Below are positions 1-9,144 of a stretch of DNA of 64,000 bases, one piece after another. Location of the stretch: assembly GCF_023168405.1 (NCBI RefSeq), contig NZ_AP025285.1, positions 1,300,001 through 1,364,000 of the forward strand. The letters are read 5' to 3'. Below the pieces are notes generated by a model. The model searched no databases. It was given only the letters and a program-made list of their open reading frames with translations, and was not told the origin of the DNA. The position numbers and the translations under genes are program-made. Source of the stretch: Leptogranulimonas caecicola (GTDB lineage Bacteria; Actinomycetota; Coriobacteriia; Coriobacteriales; Atopobiaceae). Position 1 is the stretch's first letter, and each line of letters starts with the position of its first letter.

Positions 1-632
1 TTCCTTATCACGAGACGGCGGCAGCCTGCGCCCCAGAGATCGCCGAGCGCTTCGACGGCGTCCTGTTCACCGGCGGCGCCGACATAGACACCGCCTCCTT
101 TGGCGGCAATGCCTACGACGACCGCACCCATCACGCCCTAGGTCAGACGATGCCCCTGCGCGACGAGTTCGAAGGGGCGCTTTTGCAGGCCTGTTGGGAT
201 CAAGACGTCCCTTGCCTGGGGGTCTGCCGAGGCGTTCAAGTGATGAACGTGGGCCGTGGAGGCACCCTGGTGCGCGACGTGAGCGAGCAGCTCTGGAGCC
301 ACGGCGCCACCCTGGACGTGCACTTGCAGCCGGAGCCCTTCGAAACGCCTGTGCACCAGGTCTACATAGAGCCCAATAGCCGCTTGGCCCAGATCTTGGG
401 AGCGTTGGAGACCTCGGTAAACTCCCTGCATCACCTGGCCATCTCCACCGTGCCCGAGGGCGCCCATGTGACCGCCCGGGCAGATGACGGCACCCCGGAG
501 GCCTTGGAGTTTCCCGACCGCACCTTCTTCTTGGGCGTCCAATGGCACCCAGAGATAATGGGGACCCAGCCACAGCTCTTCGAAGCCCTGGTAGATGCTG
601 CCAATCAACGCCGCATCGCTAAAGGCCGCTAG
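1..632 (+). CDS. Gamma-glutamyl-GABA hydrolase-like class I glutamine amidotransferase (5' partial)
   Basis: This family (peptidase C26, PuuD-like) cleaves gamma-glutamyl amides such as gamma-glutamyl-GABA in the cytoplasm. The reading frame is open from base 3, so the N-terminus lies outside the window. Visible motifs are FTGGADI with the following Thr-Ala-Ser-Phe-Gly near the start, the nucleophile elbow GVCRGVQVMNVGRGG with its Cys, NSLHHLAI, and QWHPE, whose His and Glu complete the Cys-His-Glu triad. The C-terminus is complete and ends with a short basic tail. No partner gene lies downstream; the next gene is a transporter after a gap of about 250 bases. The family call is firm, but the exact substrate (polyamine-derived or another gamma-glutamyl compound) cannot be told from the sequence. 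Confidence 0.9.
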   Translation, partial: PYHETAAACAPEIAERFDGVLFTGGADIDTASFGGNAYDDRTHHALGQTMPLRDEFEGALLQACWDQDVPCLGVCRGVQVMNVGRGGTLVRDVSEQLWSHGATLDVHLQPEPFETPVHQVYIEPNSRLAQILGALETSVNSLHHLAISTVPEGAHVTARADDGTPEALEFPDRTFFLGVQWHPEIMGTQPQLFEALVDAANQRRIAKGR

Positions 633-762
633 GCCTTCTCGCCCGCCGGCTCGCCGCGCATCGCCTGGCCAAGAAGCCCATATATCCGCCTACGCACCTC
701 GCCCGCGCCCTGGGGGCCACTGCCATATCAAATGGAATAGCCTGCCATGTTCACGCGTTCAA

Positions 763-794
763 GTACTCTAAGTCTGTTTGATAAATTAGAGTAC
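763..794. repeat. Inverted repeat upstream of the OPT transporter
   Basis: Perfect 9-base arms GTACTCTAA and TTAGAGTAC are separated by 14 bases. It lies between the amidotransferase stop and the transporter start. It may be a regulator site or a weak terminator; there is no T run after it. Confidence 0.4.
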
Positions 795-889
795 CCCCTG
801 AGCGCGCCTGTGCCGGTTGCTCCCTTCTCGCTTGACTGCGGCCCCCAATGCTCGCGCTCTGCCGTTCCCGGCCTCAAAGGAGACGCCCC

Positions 890-2560
890 ATGGCCTCTGC
901 CACGCCTCAAGAATCTCGCGCGCTCACGGGCCGCGCCCTCGTCATTGGCGCCCTGGGCAGCGCGCTGCTCACTGCCAGCTCGCTCTTCATCGCCCTCAAG
1001 ATGGGGGCCCTGCCTTGGCCCATCGTCTTTGCAGCCTTGGCGTCCATCGTCGCCCTCAGGGCGCTGGGCAGCCACAACCTCCACGAGGCCAACGTATGCC
1101 ATGCCGCCATGAGCGCCGGTGCCATGGTGGCCGGAGGGCTGGCCTTCACCATCCCCGGCCTCTGGATGCTTGGCCCTTCCTACCAGGTGACGTTGCCCCA
1201 GGTGCTTTTGGCTTCGCTCTCGGGCACCCTCTTGGGCCTCTGCGCCTCGGCGGCGCTTCAGGCCCACTTCATTCGCGAGCGCCGTCTGGCCTACCCCATT
1301 GGCGTCTCTGCCGCAGAGACCCTCAAGGCTGCCGACGATGCCAAAGCCGGCGACGCCCCCGTGCTTTTTGGGGCCATGGGCTTATCGGCACTCTATGCGC
1401 TGGTCCGCGACAACCTGGGGGTATTGCCCGCCGTCATCGGCACCGGCTCGGTGATCCCCGGCGTCACGCTGGGCATCTACAACTCCCCTATGATGGCCGC
1501 CATGGGCTTCATGGTGGGCGTCGCCCCTGCGCTGGTGTGGTTTTTGGGCGCCCTCGTCGGCAACATTGGCATCGCGGGCATCCTGCCGGCACTGGGGCTC
1601 ATCGCCCAAGAAGACGCTTCGGCCATCCAGTCGAGCCTGGGCCTGGGCCTTATGCTGGGCGTAGGCGCAGGAGCTATCGTCTCCGGGCTGCTTCCCCTCA
1701 TCAAGCGTCGCATGGCTTCAGGCGCCTCTGCTGCCGAGAAGATCTCCGATGCCGAGGCTGCACGTCGCCTCTTTGTCCCCCGCTCTATGGTGGCCCTGGC
1801 CATGGTGGTAGTGGCCACCGCCCTCTGTGTGGGGCTTAACTTGGGGCTGGGGGCCTCGGTGGTCGTCATTGTGGGCGCTTGGTTTAGCGTGTACCTTTCG
1901 GCCTGGCTCACCGGCACCACCGGTGTGAACCCCATGGAGATCTTTGGAGTGTTGGTGCTTCTGTTGGTGCGCCTGTGCTTTGCCCAGATGTCCATGGAGA
2001 GCCTCTTTTTGGGAGCCGCCGTGGTGGCGGTGGCCTGCGGCATCGTGGGCGACGTCATGAATGACCTCAAAGCCGGCGACGTGCTTCGCACCAACCCTCG
2101 CGACCAGTTTATTGGCATGGCGGTAGGCGGCCTGGTGGGCGCAGTGGTGGCCGCCCTCATGCTCATGGCCCTGCTCACCGCTTACGGCGCCGAGTCCTTT
2201 GGCCCCCAGCAATCCTTCGTGGCTGCTCAGGCCTCGGTGGTGGCCACCATGGCCGGCGGCATCCCCCACCTAGAAGTCTTTGTGGCAGGTCTTGCAGCAG
2301 GTCTTGTGATGGCGCTGGCCAAGCTCCCGGTGATGACTTTAGGCCTGGGCGTATACCTGCCCTTCCACATGAGCGCCTGCGCGGGAGCCGGCGCCCTTAT
2401 CCGCATCATCTTTGACGCGCGCCGCAAACACGACGATCCCAAGCGCCGCGCGGCACTGGAAGCCAAATGGCAGGCGGCGGGCTCCGGCCTGTTGGGCGGA
2501 GAGTCTTTGGTGGGCGTGATCAGCGCCTTTATTGCAGTGGCTATGATGCTGGCCGGCTAA
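890..2560 (+). CDS. OPT-family oligopeptide transporter
   Basis: This is a polytopic membrane protein of the OPT family, which imports peptides or metal-siderophore-like compounds by proton symport. The protein (about 556 residues) has more than ten hydrophobic segments. It shows OPT-typical stretches such as the TASSLFIALKMGALPWPI region near the N-terminus, YPIGVSAAETLKA, and MGFMVGVAPALVWFLGA. I chose the ATG at 890 because AAAGGAG lies seven bases upstream; an ATG at 848 would add 14 arginine-rich residues with no ribosome site. The gene stands alone, with a convergent lipoprotein gene just downstream. The substrate cannot be inferred. The length fits the shorter bacterial OPT branch. Confidence 0.88.
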   Translation: MASATPQESRALTGRALVIGALGSALLTASSLFIALKMGALPWPIVFAALASIVALRALGSHNLHEANVCHAAMSAGAMVAGGLAFTIPGLWMLGPSYQVTLPQVLLASLSGTLLGLCASAALQAHFIRERRLAYPIGVSAAETLKAADDAKAGDAPVLFGAMGLSALYALVRDNLGVLPAVIGTGSVIPGVTLGIYNSPMMAAMGFMVGVAPALVWFLGALVGNIGIAGILPALGLIAQEDASAIQSSLGLGLMLGVGAGAIVSGLLPLIKRRMASGASAAEKISDAEAARRLFVPRSMVALAMVVVATALCVGLNLGLGASVVVIVGAWFSVYLSAWLTGTTGVNPMEIFGVLVLLLVRLCFAQMSMESLFLGAAVVAVACGIVGDVMNDLKAGDVLRTNPRDQFIGMAVGGLVGAVVAALMLMALLTAYGAESFGPQQSFVAAQASVVATMAGGIPHLEVFVAGLAAGLVMALAKLPVMTLGLGVYLPFHMSACAGAGALIRIIFDARRKHDDPKRRAALEAKWQAAGSGLLGGESLVGVISAFIAVAMMLAG

Positions 2561-2571
2561 ACGCTCGCACG

Positions 2572-3378
2572 TTAGAGGCAAAAGGCGGGAACCAGCGCGG
2601 CCGGCTCGGTGAGCTGCGGGGTTCCCGAGTAGCCTACCAACAACCCATCCCTGGTCCACCAGGGCTCCGGGGTGCCCTTCCAGGTACGCTCATAGGAAGG
2701 GTCTTGGGCAAAGCCCTCATAGAGGGTGCCTGTGGCGGGCAAATCGGGACGCGCGTTAAGGCCGATCTCTCCATCCGACAAGAGCCACAACGAGTCCTCG
2801 CAGCTCTCCAAGGCTCCCTCATCGCTGCGGTAGGCCTTGCGCACAGAGACTATGAGCTGAGGAAGGCCGTCCGGCAACCCAGGCAAGATATTCTCTGCAA
2901 GATGGGTGCGCGCCACCGAATCCACCCAGCTTTCGGCAGGTACATCGCCATAAGAAGAGGTGTCTGCCGCTGCCAGGGCGGCAAAAGTGAGGCCGGCCAT
3001 GCCAGAGCCATCGGCCTTGGGGTCATGAAGGATCCCCACCAGGCCAAAGGGTACCTCCACCCCGTCGATGGTGACCGGCCGAGGGGTGGTCGCCAGGTTT
3101 CCCTCGTCATCTACAAGGCCATAGCCGCGGGCAATGGTGGCGGCGCTCTGGGCATCTTTGGCAGCCGAGAGCGCTTGGGCCATGCGAGCCAGCTCCTCCC
3201 AGGAGTAGCTGGCAAGGTCTTTTTGCGCCGGCGCGCCCCAAGAGCAGCCGCCTAGAGCTGTAGTGCTCAGAAGGCTCAGCGCGGCCGCCAGAAACCCTTT
3301 GCGAGAAACCGGTGCCCGAGCAGTAATCGCACGCAGGGACGGGCTCTCGCGGCGAGCGGTTAGAGGTTTTGGTCCCAT
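2572..3378 (-). CDS. Lipoprotein with DUF6273-like C-terminal domain
   Basis: This is a predicted secreted lipoprotein of unknown function. Residues 1-26 are basic, followed by a hydrophobic stretch and the lipobox ALGGC (Cys near residue 45), so it should be lipidated and held on the outer face of the membrane. The C-terminal third has SLWLLSDGEIG and ends PAALVPAFCL, a pattern I associate with DUF6273 surface domains; that assignment is from memory of the pattern. AAGGGAG lies seven bases before the ATG, inside the end of dgt, and the two genes overlap by 19 bases, so they are probably translated from one mRNA. Convergent with the OPT transporter gene. Confidence 0.7.
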   Translation of the reverse strand: MGPKPLTARRESPSLRAITARAPVSRKGFLAAALSLLSTTALGGCSWGAPAQKDLASYSWEELARMAQALSAAKDAQSAATIARGYGLVDDEGNLATTPRPVTIDGVEVPFGLVGILHDPKADGSGMAGLTFAALAAADTSSYGDVPAESWVDSVARTHLAENILPGLPDGLPQLIVSVRKAYRSDEGALESCEDSLWLLSDGEIGLNARPDLPATGTLYEGFAQDPSYERTWKGTPEPWWTRDGLLVGYSGTPQLTEPAALVPAFCL

Positions 3379-4646
3379 GGGCCGGCTCCCTTGCCAAAGA
3401 AGTAATCATGCTGAGGAAACGCCTTTGCGGCGGCGGGATCCAGCCGCTCGGCCAGAGCGATAAAGTAGTCGTCGGTCATGCCGGCGATGTAGTCCACCAC
3501 CGTTTGATCCAAGTCACGCTCCCAGTCGTAGGTGCGGCCGTAGTAGGAAAGGCCGGCGCGAATGGGGTCGATGTGGTGGACAAAGATAGGCGCCTGAGTG
3601 TTGCCGGCCGCCAGATCCTGGTACGCAGACTCGTACGCCAGCTCGAAGAGCCCTGAGAGAATCTGGGCCCCTTGAGTGCCTGCCACCTCGGTAGAGGCAT
3701 AGATCTTACGGTAGTTTTCCTGTTTGGCGCGGCGGAGCTCCTCGAAGCCCCCCTGGCTCATGGCGATGCGCGGCTGGCCCAACGAGTGCGCCACCACATC
3801 GGAGATGAACGCGTCCAGCGCCCAGGAGTTGTAGGCGCCGCCCAGCCCGTCATCAAAGGTGTCTTCGCCCACATGATGGGCGCGGATGGCGTCTTGGCGA
3901 TCTTTGCCCACATAGGCGATGATGTCCGAGAGGCGCACCACGCAACCCTCCAGCGTCATGGGGCGCTGGGCGCGCACCGTCTTTGAGTTGCCGGCGGTGC
4001 AGGCTGCAGCGACCGCAGCATCGAACTCATCAAAGGTAGAAATGCCGGAGACCTGAAACTCCCGCTGCTCGTACTCGCCGTTGTGGCAAAGCACCCCGTC
4101 CAGCGTCTGCAGGGTGAGATTGCGCCCGTAGATAGCGTCCAGCACCCTTACCGAATGCACGTTATGAAAGAAACGGCGCCCGGTGCGGCGGCGGTAGATG
4201 CCATCCAAAAAGCGCTCCCCCGCATGGCCAAAAGGGGTGTGCCCAATATCGTGACCCAGGGCGATGGCCTCGATAAGGTCGCAGTTAAGGTCCAGGGCGC
4301 GCCCGATGTCGCGCGCCACTCGACTCACCAGTTGCACGTGGAGCCCGCGGCGAGAGAGGTCCTCGTCGGCGTGGAAGCTGAACACCTGGGTCTTTCCTGC
4401 CAAGCGATTGTAGGCGGGCAGGTGGAGAATCTTCTCGGCATCGCGCATGAACGCCGGCCGCAGCGGCGTGGGCCTATCGCGGGGCTCATCGAGCCTGCGC
4501 AGCGCGTCCTCATTCTTGGTGGCGTAGGGGTTCTGGCCGGGATGGGCCACGTGATCTGCGATGAGAGCCTGCACCTCTGGGGAGAGGGGCCTGGCCAGAT
4601 CGGGCGCCAAGGGGTTCTTGCGAGCCGTGGTGATAGGGTCTGCCAT
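3360..4646 (-). CDS. dgt: dGTP triphosphohydrolase-like HD-domain protein
   Basis: This enzyme hydrolyses dGTP (or other dNTPs) to the nucleoside and triphosphate and controls dNTP pools. The HD metal site is seen as HDIGHTPFGHAGE, with upstream Arg/His-rich RLAGKTQVF and SRVARDIGRAL typical of the dGTPase family. I chose the ATG at 4646 because GAAAGGAGG lies just upstream; this gives about 428 residues. The longer frame from 4685 has no ribosome site. It follows the SGNH/ATP-grasp gene by 42 bases on the same strand and overlaps the lipoprotein gene downstream, which suggests a three-gene operon. One copy of the recurrent TGCCGATAA motif lies between it and the upstream gene, and one TGCCGAGAA lies within it. 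Confidence 0.9.
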   Translation of the reverse strand: MADPITTARKNPLAPDLARPLSPEVQALIADHVAHPGQNPYATKNEDALRRLDEPRDRPTPLRPAFMRDAEKILHLPAYNRLAGKTQVFSFHADEDLSRRGLHVQLVSRVARDIGRALDLNCDLIEAIALGHDIGHTPFGHAGERFLDGIYRRRTGRRFFHNVHSVRVLDAIYGRNLTLQTLDGVLCHNGEYEQREFQVSGISTFDEFDAAVAAACTAGNSKTVRAQRPMTLEGCVVRLSDIIAYVGKDRQDAIRAHHVGEDTFDDGLGGAYNSWALDAFISDVVAHSLGQPRIAMSQGGFEELRRAKQENYRKIYASTEVAGTQGAQILSGLFELAYESAYQDLAAGNTQAPIFVHHIDPIRAGLSYYGRTYDWERDLDQTVVDYIAGMTDDYFIALAERLDPAAAKAFPQHDYFFGKGAGPWDQNL

Positions 4647-4688
4647 AGGGATCCTCCTTTCTTCCTTGCCGATAAAAACTAACACCCT

Positions 4689-7637
4689 TTATTGCTCGTT
4701 TTGTGGGGTGTCCAGAGACTTTAAGGAATCGGAAGCGATGAAGGCCCCCATGTTGAGGCGGCCAGCGGCCTCAGAGATGGTGGCCGAGGCGCCGCAGCGG
4801 GTGAAGACGCCTGCGAAGCGCCCGCCAAAGAGGTAGAGGCCTTCCATAAAGTGAGCCTTGATGCGTCCGGAGGCCTGGGTGCCGTCGCCCGCTGCCACCG
4901 ATCCCACGATGACCTCGCCTTCATACTGAGGTGCATAGGCCTGGATGACGGCCCCTGAGGCAGCGCCGTCACGCAGCGCGTCTTTCCACGCCACCTCGCT
5001 CACGTCGAGGCCAGCGACAACCCCTTGGCCGTTGTAGCCCTCGGCAGGCTTTAAGATCCAGGCATCCTTGTCGGCGAAGGTGGAGAGATCGCAATCTTTG
5101 GCAAGGATCTGGGTGTAGGGCACGTGTCCTTGGACAAAGGCCAGCTCCGAGGCGTCCAAGACTTTAGAGGCCAGCGGCGAGTGCAGATAGGCGAAGACCG
5201 TCTTGGTGGCGCAGGGCCAGGTGCGAAAACCGCCCACCACGCATGCCAGGCCCTCCTCGGCTGCCAAAGCCAAGGCATCGGCGCCGTCGCAGGGCTTCTC
5301 CATCATCTCCGAAAGCACTGCCCGGCGCCACACCAGGTCGATGGGCCCTTGGTCGTCTTTGAGACGCCAATGGCCCCCCACCTCGTCGAGCGCCAAGGAC
5401 CGTAGGTCTGCGATGCGCGCTGAGACCCCCAGCTCCGAGAAGATCTCACAGAAGTCTTGGGCTTCGTCTACAGACAGCGACTCGGTATAGTCCACGATGG
5501 CAAGGGTGGGTTTCTCGGCAGGATAAGGCTCTTGACCTGCCTTTTCCCAGGAAGCGTAGCAGTCAAGGATCTCGCGGGCGCAAAGCGCTCTCACAGATTC
5601 CGGCGCGCGAAGAGGCGCCTCTTTCGAGAGTTCTTTAAAAGTTTCGCTCTTTTGGATAGCGGCGGTCACCTGGTCTGTGGCGGTCATGCCGGCAGAGCCG
5701 TCGGTGTTGAGCTCACAGAACCAATAGGCCCCGGTGTCCTCGTTCAAGAAGATGTCCACCCGCGCCAGAGGGATCTCGCACTCATAACCTGGGTCGATGC
5801 GGCAAAGCTCGTCCACCTGGGCCGGCAGGGCGAAAAAGTCGCGCACCTCTTGAGAGTCCCGGTAGGCTCGCGTGACCTTGGTCATGATGGAGCCCATGGT
5901 CTCCGCAGCCTCCCGGAGCACCTCCCAGCCGGCCTCGCTGTAGATCTTGGGAGTAAACGCCCAGCTCAGAGGCTCATGATGATAGAGACCGTGGGTGGTG
6001 GCCAGATAGGCTTTGCCGGCTGCACGGCCCTCCTCGTCATCAGCTGGCAGCTGAGACGCCAGCTGGTTGAACCGCGCCTCCAAATCGCGCCCCTGACGCA
6101 CGGCCGCTTGGCGTTCAGCTGGCGTGAGCCGAGAAAAGCCTGCCTTTTGAGCGGCAGCCGGCTGGGACGGCTCTGACGTGTGGGTGACAGGGGTCTCAGG
6201 CTCTGGAGAGGCTGCCGGGTGAGAGGGCACGGGCTTCTCGGCAGCTGGCACCTCAAGCTCCGGGGCAGTCACAGGTGCAGGGGAAGCCGCAGGCTGCGAA
6301 GGCCCGCTCGCCTGGGCGGCAGCGTCGCTCAGCACGGGAGCCGGGGCGATGGGATCTAGGTGCCGGACAGGGGCTGCCGGTGCCAGGGCCGCAAAGTCCA
6401 GAGGCTCCATGCCGGTGGTGTCGATGGAATCTACCTCTTCGGGCGGTGCTGAGCAGCCGCGCCCCTGGCCGGCCTTCTCTTGGAGGGCCTCGCGAATCTT
6501 GGCATGGCGGCGCGCCTCGCGAGCAGCCACCGTGTCGATAGGCGGCTCGCCGTCGAGCACGCGTCCGCATCGAAGGCCCATAAGGCGGCCACCGCGGCGA
6601 GAGGGATGGTCGGCGTCGGCAAAGTAGCGATCGCGGTTTTCCAGCAGCACCGAGCCGTCCTGAAAGCGCATGTTTGGGTAGCGCCCACAGGCTTCTTGGA
6701 TAAACCCTGGAATCAGATCATAGGCGGCGCCCTTGGCGGTGGGATAGGCCTCCTCGTCATGGGGCGTGGGGCTTGCCACCACTATTGGGGTCTCTGGCCA
6801 GAGCTGGGCGATGCGGTGAAAATAGGAAGCGATTTCACGTTTGACCACCGCGGGGTTCCAGCGCTCGAAGCGGTAGTTGGCCCCCAGCCCCACCCACACG
6901 TAGGCCGGAGTGGGTAGCTGCTGCAGGCCCTCCAGGGAACTCGGTTGAAAGACTTGACCACCCACACCTTGGTTTACCAGGTATAAAGATCGCTCTTGGG
7001 CAACGATGGAGGGCCACGCACAGGCAGGGTCGTCCACCAAAAAGCCCTGGGAGATAGAGTCTCCCAGCACCAGCAAGAGGGGCTTGGGCGCCACTGGGGA
7101 CAGATAGGTGCCGTCACAGGATAGGTTCTTGATCTTGCAACCTCTGAGCATGGGTAGCCAGAAGGTCACCTGCCTGGGTTCCTCCATGCCCGGAAGCACG
7201 GGGTCGCGCTGGCTATCCTCCACTTTTACCACCAGCTCCACCGGTTCGTTCCCGGGCATCTGGGGAGGCAGATGAAGCCCGTCTGCCGTCACCGAGATGC
7301 CATCGTGGGACAGAGAGGAAGGTCCGCCGTCTGCCAGCCTGATCTGCGCTGTGGTGCCCTGGGGTTCAGGGTCCACCTGGAGCTCCAGCGCCACCCGTTG
7401 GGCGTCGGTCAAGCACTCTACGGTAATGCCCGCGCAGGTGAGGCCCATGGCATGGTACAAACCTGGATGCCAGGCCATGCAGCTGGAGAGGGCGCGCAGC
7501 TGCTGCGGATAAAACCTCAGCGGCCGCACCCAGCCATCGGGTTCCTGCTCAAAGGTCACCGCGCCGTGGACAAAGGCGGCCGCCCCTTGAGAGTGCGACC
7601 AGGAGGCATCGATCGTCTGCCAGAAGCTCTGGGTCAT
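4689..7637 (-). CDS. SGNH/GDSL hydrolase fused to a glutathionylspermidine-synthase-like ATP-grasp domain
   Basis: This large protein (982 residues) joins two enzyme classes. Residues 1-180 look like a beta-rich N-terminal module. Residues 185-390 are a SGNH hydrolase with GDSISQG (Ser194), GLGANY and a DADH motif (Asp341/Asp343, His344) as the catalytic Asp-His. Residues 395-500 are a Pro/Ala/Ser linker with repeated SQPAA and ASPEP units. From about 500 to the end is a circularly permuted ATP-grasp fold: IPLARVDIFLNEDTG, FCELNTDGSAGM, WILKPAEGYNGQG and RIKAHFMEGLYLFGGRFAGVF. In known proteins the first domain hydrolyses esters and the second makes amide bonds using ATP. There is no signal peptide, so both act in the cytoplasm. 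It lies upstream of dgt. No clear ribosome site precedes the ATG. Confidence 0.8.
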   Translation of the reverse strand: MTQSFWQTIDASWSHSQGAAAFVHGAVTFEQEPDGWVRPLRFYPQQLRALSSCMAWHPGLYHAMGLTCAGITVECLTDAQRVALELQVDPEPQGTTAQIRLADGGPSSLSHDGISVTADGLHLPPQMPGNEPVELVVKVEDSQRDPVLPGMEEPRQVTFWLPMLRGCKIKNLSCDGTYLSPVAPKPLLLVLGDSISQGFLVDDPACAWPSIVAQERSLYLVNQGVGGQVFQPSSLEGLQQLPTPAYVWVGLGANYRFERWNPAVVKREIASYFHRIAQLWPETPIVVASPTPHDEEAYPTAKGAAYDLIPGFIQEACGRYPNMRFQDGSVLLENRDRYFADADHPSRRGGRLMGLRCGRVLDGEPPIDTVAAREARRHAKIREALQEKAGQGRGCSAPPEEVDSIDTTGMEPLDFAALAPAAPVRHLDPIAPAPVLSDAAAQASGPSQPAASPAPVTAPELEVPAAEKPVPSHPAASPEPETPVTHTSEPSQPAAAQKAGFSRLTPAERQAAVRQGRDLEARFNQLASQLPADDEEGRAAGKAYLATTHGLYHHEPLSWAFTPKIYSEAGWEVLREAAETMGSIMTKVTRAYRDSQEVRDFFALPAQVDELCRIDPGYECEIPLARVDIFLNEDTGAYWFCELNTDGSAGMTATDQVTAAIQKSETFKELSKEAPLRAPESVRALCAREILDCYASWEKAGQEPYPAEKPTLAIVDYTESLSVDEAQDFCEIFSELGVSARIADLRSLALDEVGGHWRLKDDQGPIDLVWRRAVLSEMMEKPCDGADALALAAEEGLACVVGGFRTWPCATKTVFAYLHSPLASKVLDASELAFVQGHVPYTQILAKDCDLSTFADKDAWILKPAEGYNGQGVVAGLDVSEVAWKDALRDGAASGAVIQAYAPQYEGEVIVGSVAAGDGTQASGRIKAHFMEGLYLFGGRFAGVFTRCGASATISEAAGRLNMGAFIASDSLKSLDTPQNEQ
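5508..5520 (+). repeat. Recurrent motif GGGTTTCTCGGCA
   Basis: One of six exact copies of this 13-mer in the window; here it lies inside the ATP-grasp coding region, where the gene-sense strand encodes Ala-Glu-Lys-Pro. Confidence 0.6.
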
Positions 7638-7803
7638 AGAGATCCCATCGACGGTAATCTATCGTTCTTGAGGCGCCCCACGGGCTCTTTGGAGCACCAG
7701 CCAGGAGCATCCCTGCATCTAGCCATTGTCGCATAACGGCAAAGCCAAGCCCCCTCTGGGTAAAAAGCCAAGCAACCGGGCAACAGGCCTGAGGCGATGG
7801 CGC

Positions 7804-7816
7804 GGGTTTCTCGGCA
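7804..7816 (+). repeat. Recurrent motif GGGTTTCTCGGCA (intergenic)
   Basis: An exact 13-mer copy between two divergent genes. It precedes the membrane-protein start at 7893 and is not coding if that start is right. Confidence 0.65.
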
Positions 7817-7892
7817 AGGTGGCTACAAACCCCTGGCCTCAATGCTTGAGCATCCTGGTGAGCAAGGCACACGCGGGGCAAGGAGCGCATTT

Positions 7893-8495
7893 GTGGACGT
7901 AGTCATCAGGCTCTTTCTGGTGCTAGGGACCCTCTATGTGGTGGGCGACATCATGTACAGCCAGAGCGGCCCTAGGGCTCACTGGCGCATCTTTCGCGTG
8001 GTCATGGAGTTTTGCCTCATCATGGTGGCCAACGCCCTTATCATGACCGGACTGGTCTCTATATTCTATGTACTAGAGCGGGTGTGCGCCCAGCTGTTTC
8101 CTGGGTTTGACCTCTACCTTACAGAGTCTGGCAAGATCAGCGGCTCAAACATCATGGTGCTCATCTTTGTGCTGGTGTTTCTTACGGCCTTCATCCAGCT
8201 GTTTTTGCGCAAGCGCATGGAGGGTCATTGGTTGTGGCTCTCCATGAACGACGAAGAATACCAGATTTTTGAGTACTTTATCCAGTGGACCACCATTTTT
8301 TGCGTGGTCTACCAGTGCTTCTTTGACGGCTTTGCCACCTTGGCCCAATGGAGCGGCGCCACCAGCGCCCAGGAGGTCTTCCAGATTGCCCTCTCGCCCA
8401 ACAATCTCAACCTGGTGATCCAGCCTCTGCTCATCTCTAGCTGGATCCTGGTGGTGCTGGAGCGCACCAGCTCAGAGCGCCACAGCGACTCCTAG
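7893..8495 (+). CDS. Predicted multi-pass membrane protein
   Basis: I do not recognise this family. The protein has about 200 residues with roughly five hydrophobic segments: near residues 3-18, 35-58, 86-106, 123-145 and 172-190. A hydrophilic loop contains LRKRMEGHWLWLSMNDEEYQ. I chose the GTG at 7893 because CAAGGAG lies seven bases upstream; the longer frame from an ATG at 7797 would add 32 polar residues with no ribosome site and would absorb the recurrent motif. It is divergent from the SGNH/ATP-grasp gene and convergent with the frameshifted PH-like gene. Nothing in the context points to a function. Confidence 0.6.
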   Translation: MDVVIRLFLVLGTLYVVGDIMYSQSGPRAHWRIFRVVMEFCLIMVANALIMTGLVSIFYVLERVCAQLFPGFDLYLTESGKISGSNIMVLIFVLVFLTAFIQLFLRKRMEGHWLWLSMNDEEYQIFEYFIQWTTIFCVVYQCFFDGFATLAQWSGATSAQEVFQIALSPNNLNLVIQPLLISSWILVVLERTSSERHSDS

Positions 8496-8549
8496 CCGTT
8501 AAAACGTTGTGCGCAGTCCTGTGAGCGGCACCCTCTTTGTACTGCTCCC

Positions 8550-9144
8550 CTAGCGCCTCTTCTTTTTGGGTGGCACATAGGTGCGCTGGGGCTTTACCAG
8601 CTTGGGGTGGTAGGCGGCGATGGCCGCCTACCACCTCGTCCTCTGTATAGGAGCCCGGAAGGCCGGCCACCCTGATCTCCACCAGTGGCAAGTGCTGCTC
8701 CAAGCGCGAGGTCATGGAGGCAGCGGCGCCTTCTGGAGCTCGCTTAATGAAGTCCTCGGGATCTTTGAGATCCACCACCAGGTAGTAGCCCTGGCGCACC
8801 TTCCAGCGATAGGCCGCCTTGATGTCGTCCCAGGATATGAGGCCGGCGCCAAAGGTGGAAGAGGTGTTGTCGGTGATGCCGCGCTCATCCACCTCTAAGG
8901 CATAGGTGTGCTCTGGCCTCATCTTGAGCGAGATGAGCACCGTAGCCGTACCCACTGCCACGCCTACCAGCGAGGCCCACGTGCGCCAGGGAGCGGCATC
9001 GTAGGCGCCCAAGCTGGTCACAAAGATGACGAGCGAAAGCACTGCGATTCCCACGCCTATGACAATGAAGAGATTCTCCCGAGTCTTGTCTTGGGGAATG
9101 CGCAGGGGTTCTGGGGCAACGGTCGTCTTTGGGGTGGTGGACAT
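8550..9144 (-). pseudogene. PH-like (STM3941-type) membrane protein with a frameshift near its C-terminus
   Basis: The N-terminal part has two hydrophobic segments (residues about 24-45 and 55-72). A PH-like region follows, with VDERGITDN, ISWDDIKAAYRWKV and YLVVDLKDPEDFI, resembling the STM3941 family. After TEDEVV the frame shifts. Removing one C at 8627-8628 restores AAIAAYHPKLVKPQRTYVPP followed by a basic KKKRR end and a stop at 8550. As read, the frame runs on to 8437 as an unlikely tail. The lesion lies in an inverted repeat (GGTAGGCGG and CCGCCTACC), so it may be a true slippage event or a sequencing error. Function unknown. Confidence 0.65.

Noticed and set aside
4646-4685. Longer dgt start at 4685
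   Set aside because: The ATG at 4646 has GAAAGGAGG in place; the extra residues have no ribosome site and do not fit the family start.
7797-7892. Upstream start for the membrane protein
   Set aside because: The added 32 residues are polar, cover an intergenic motif copy and lack a ribosome site, unlike the GTG at 7893.
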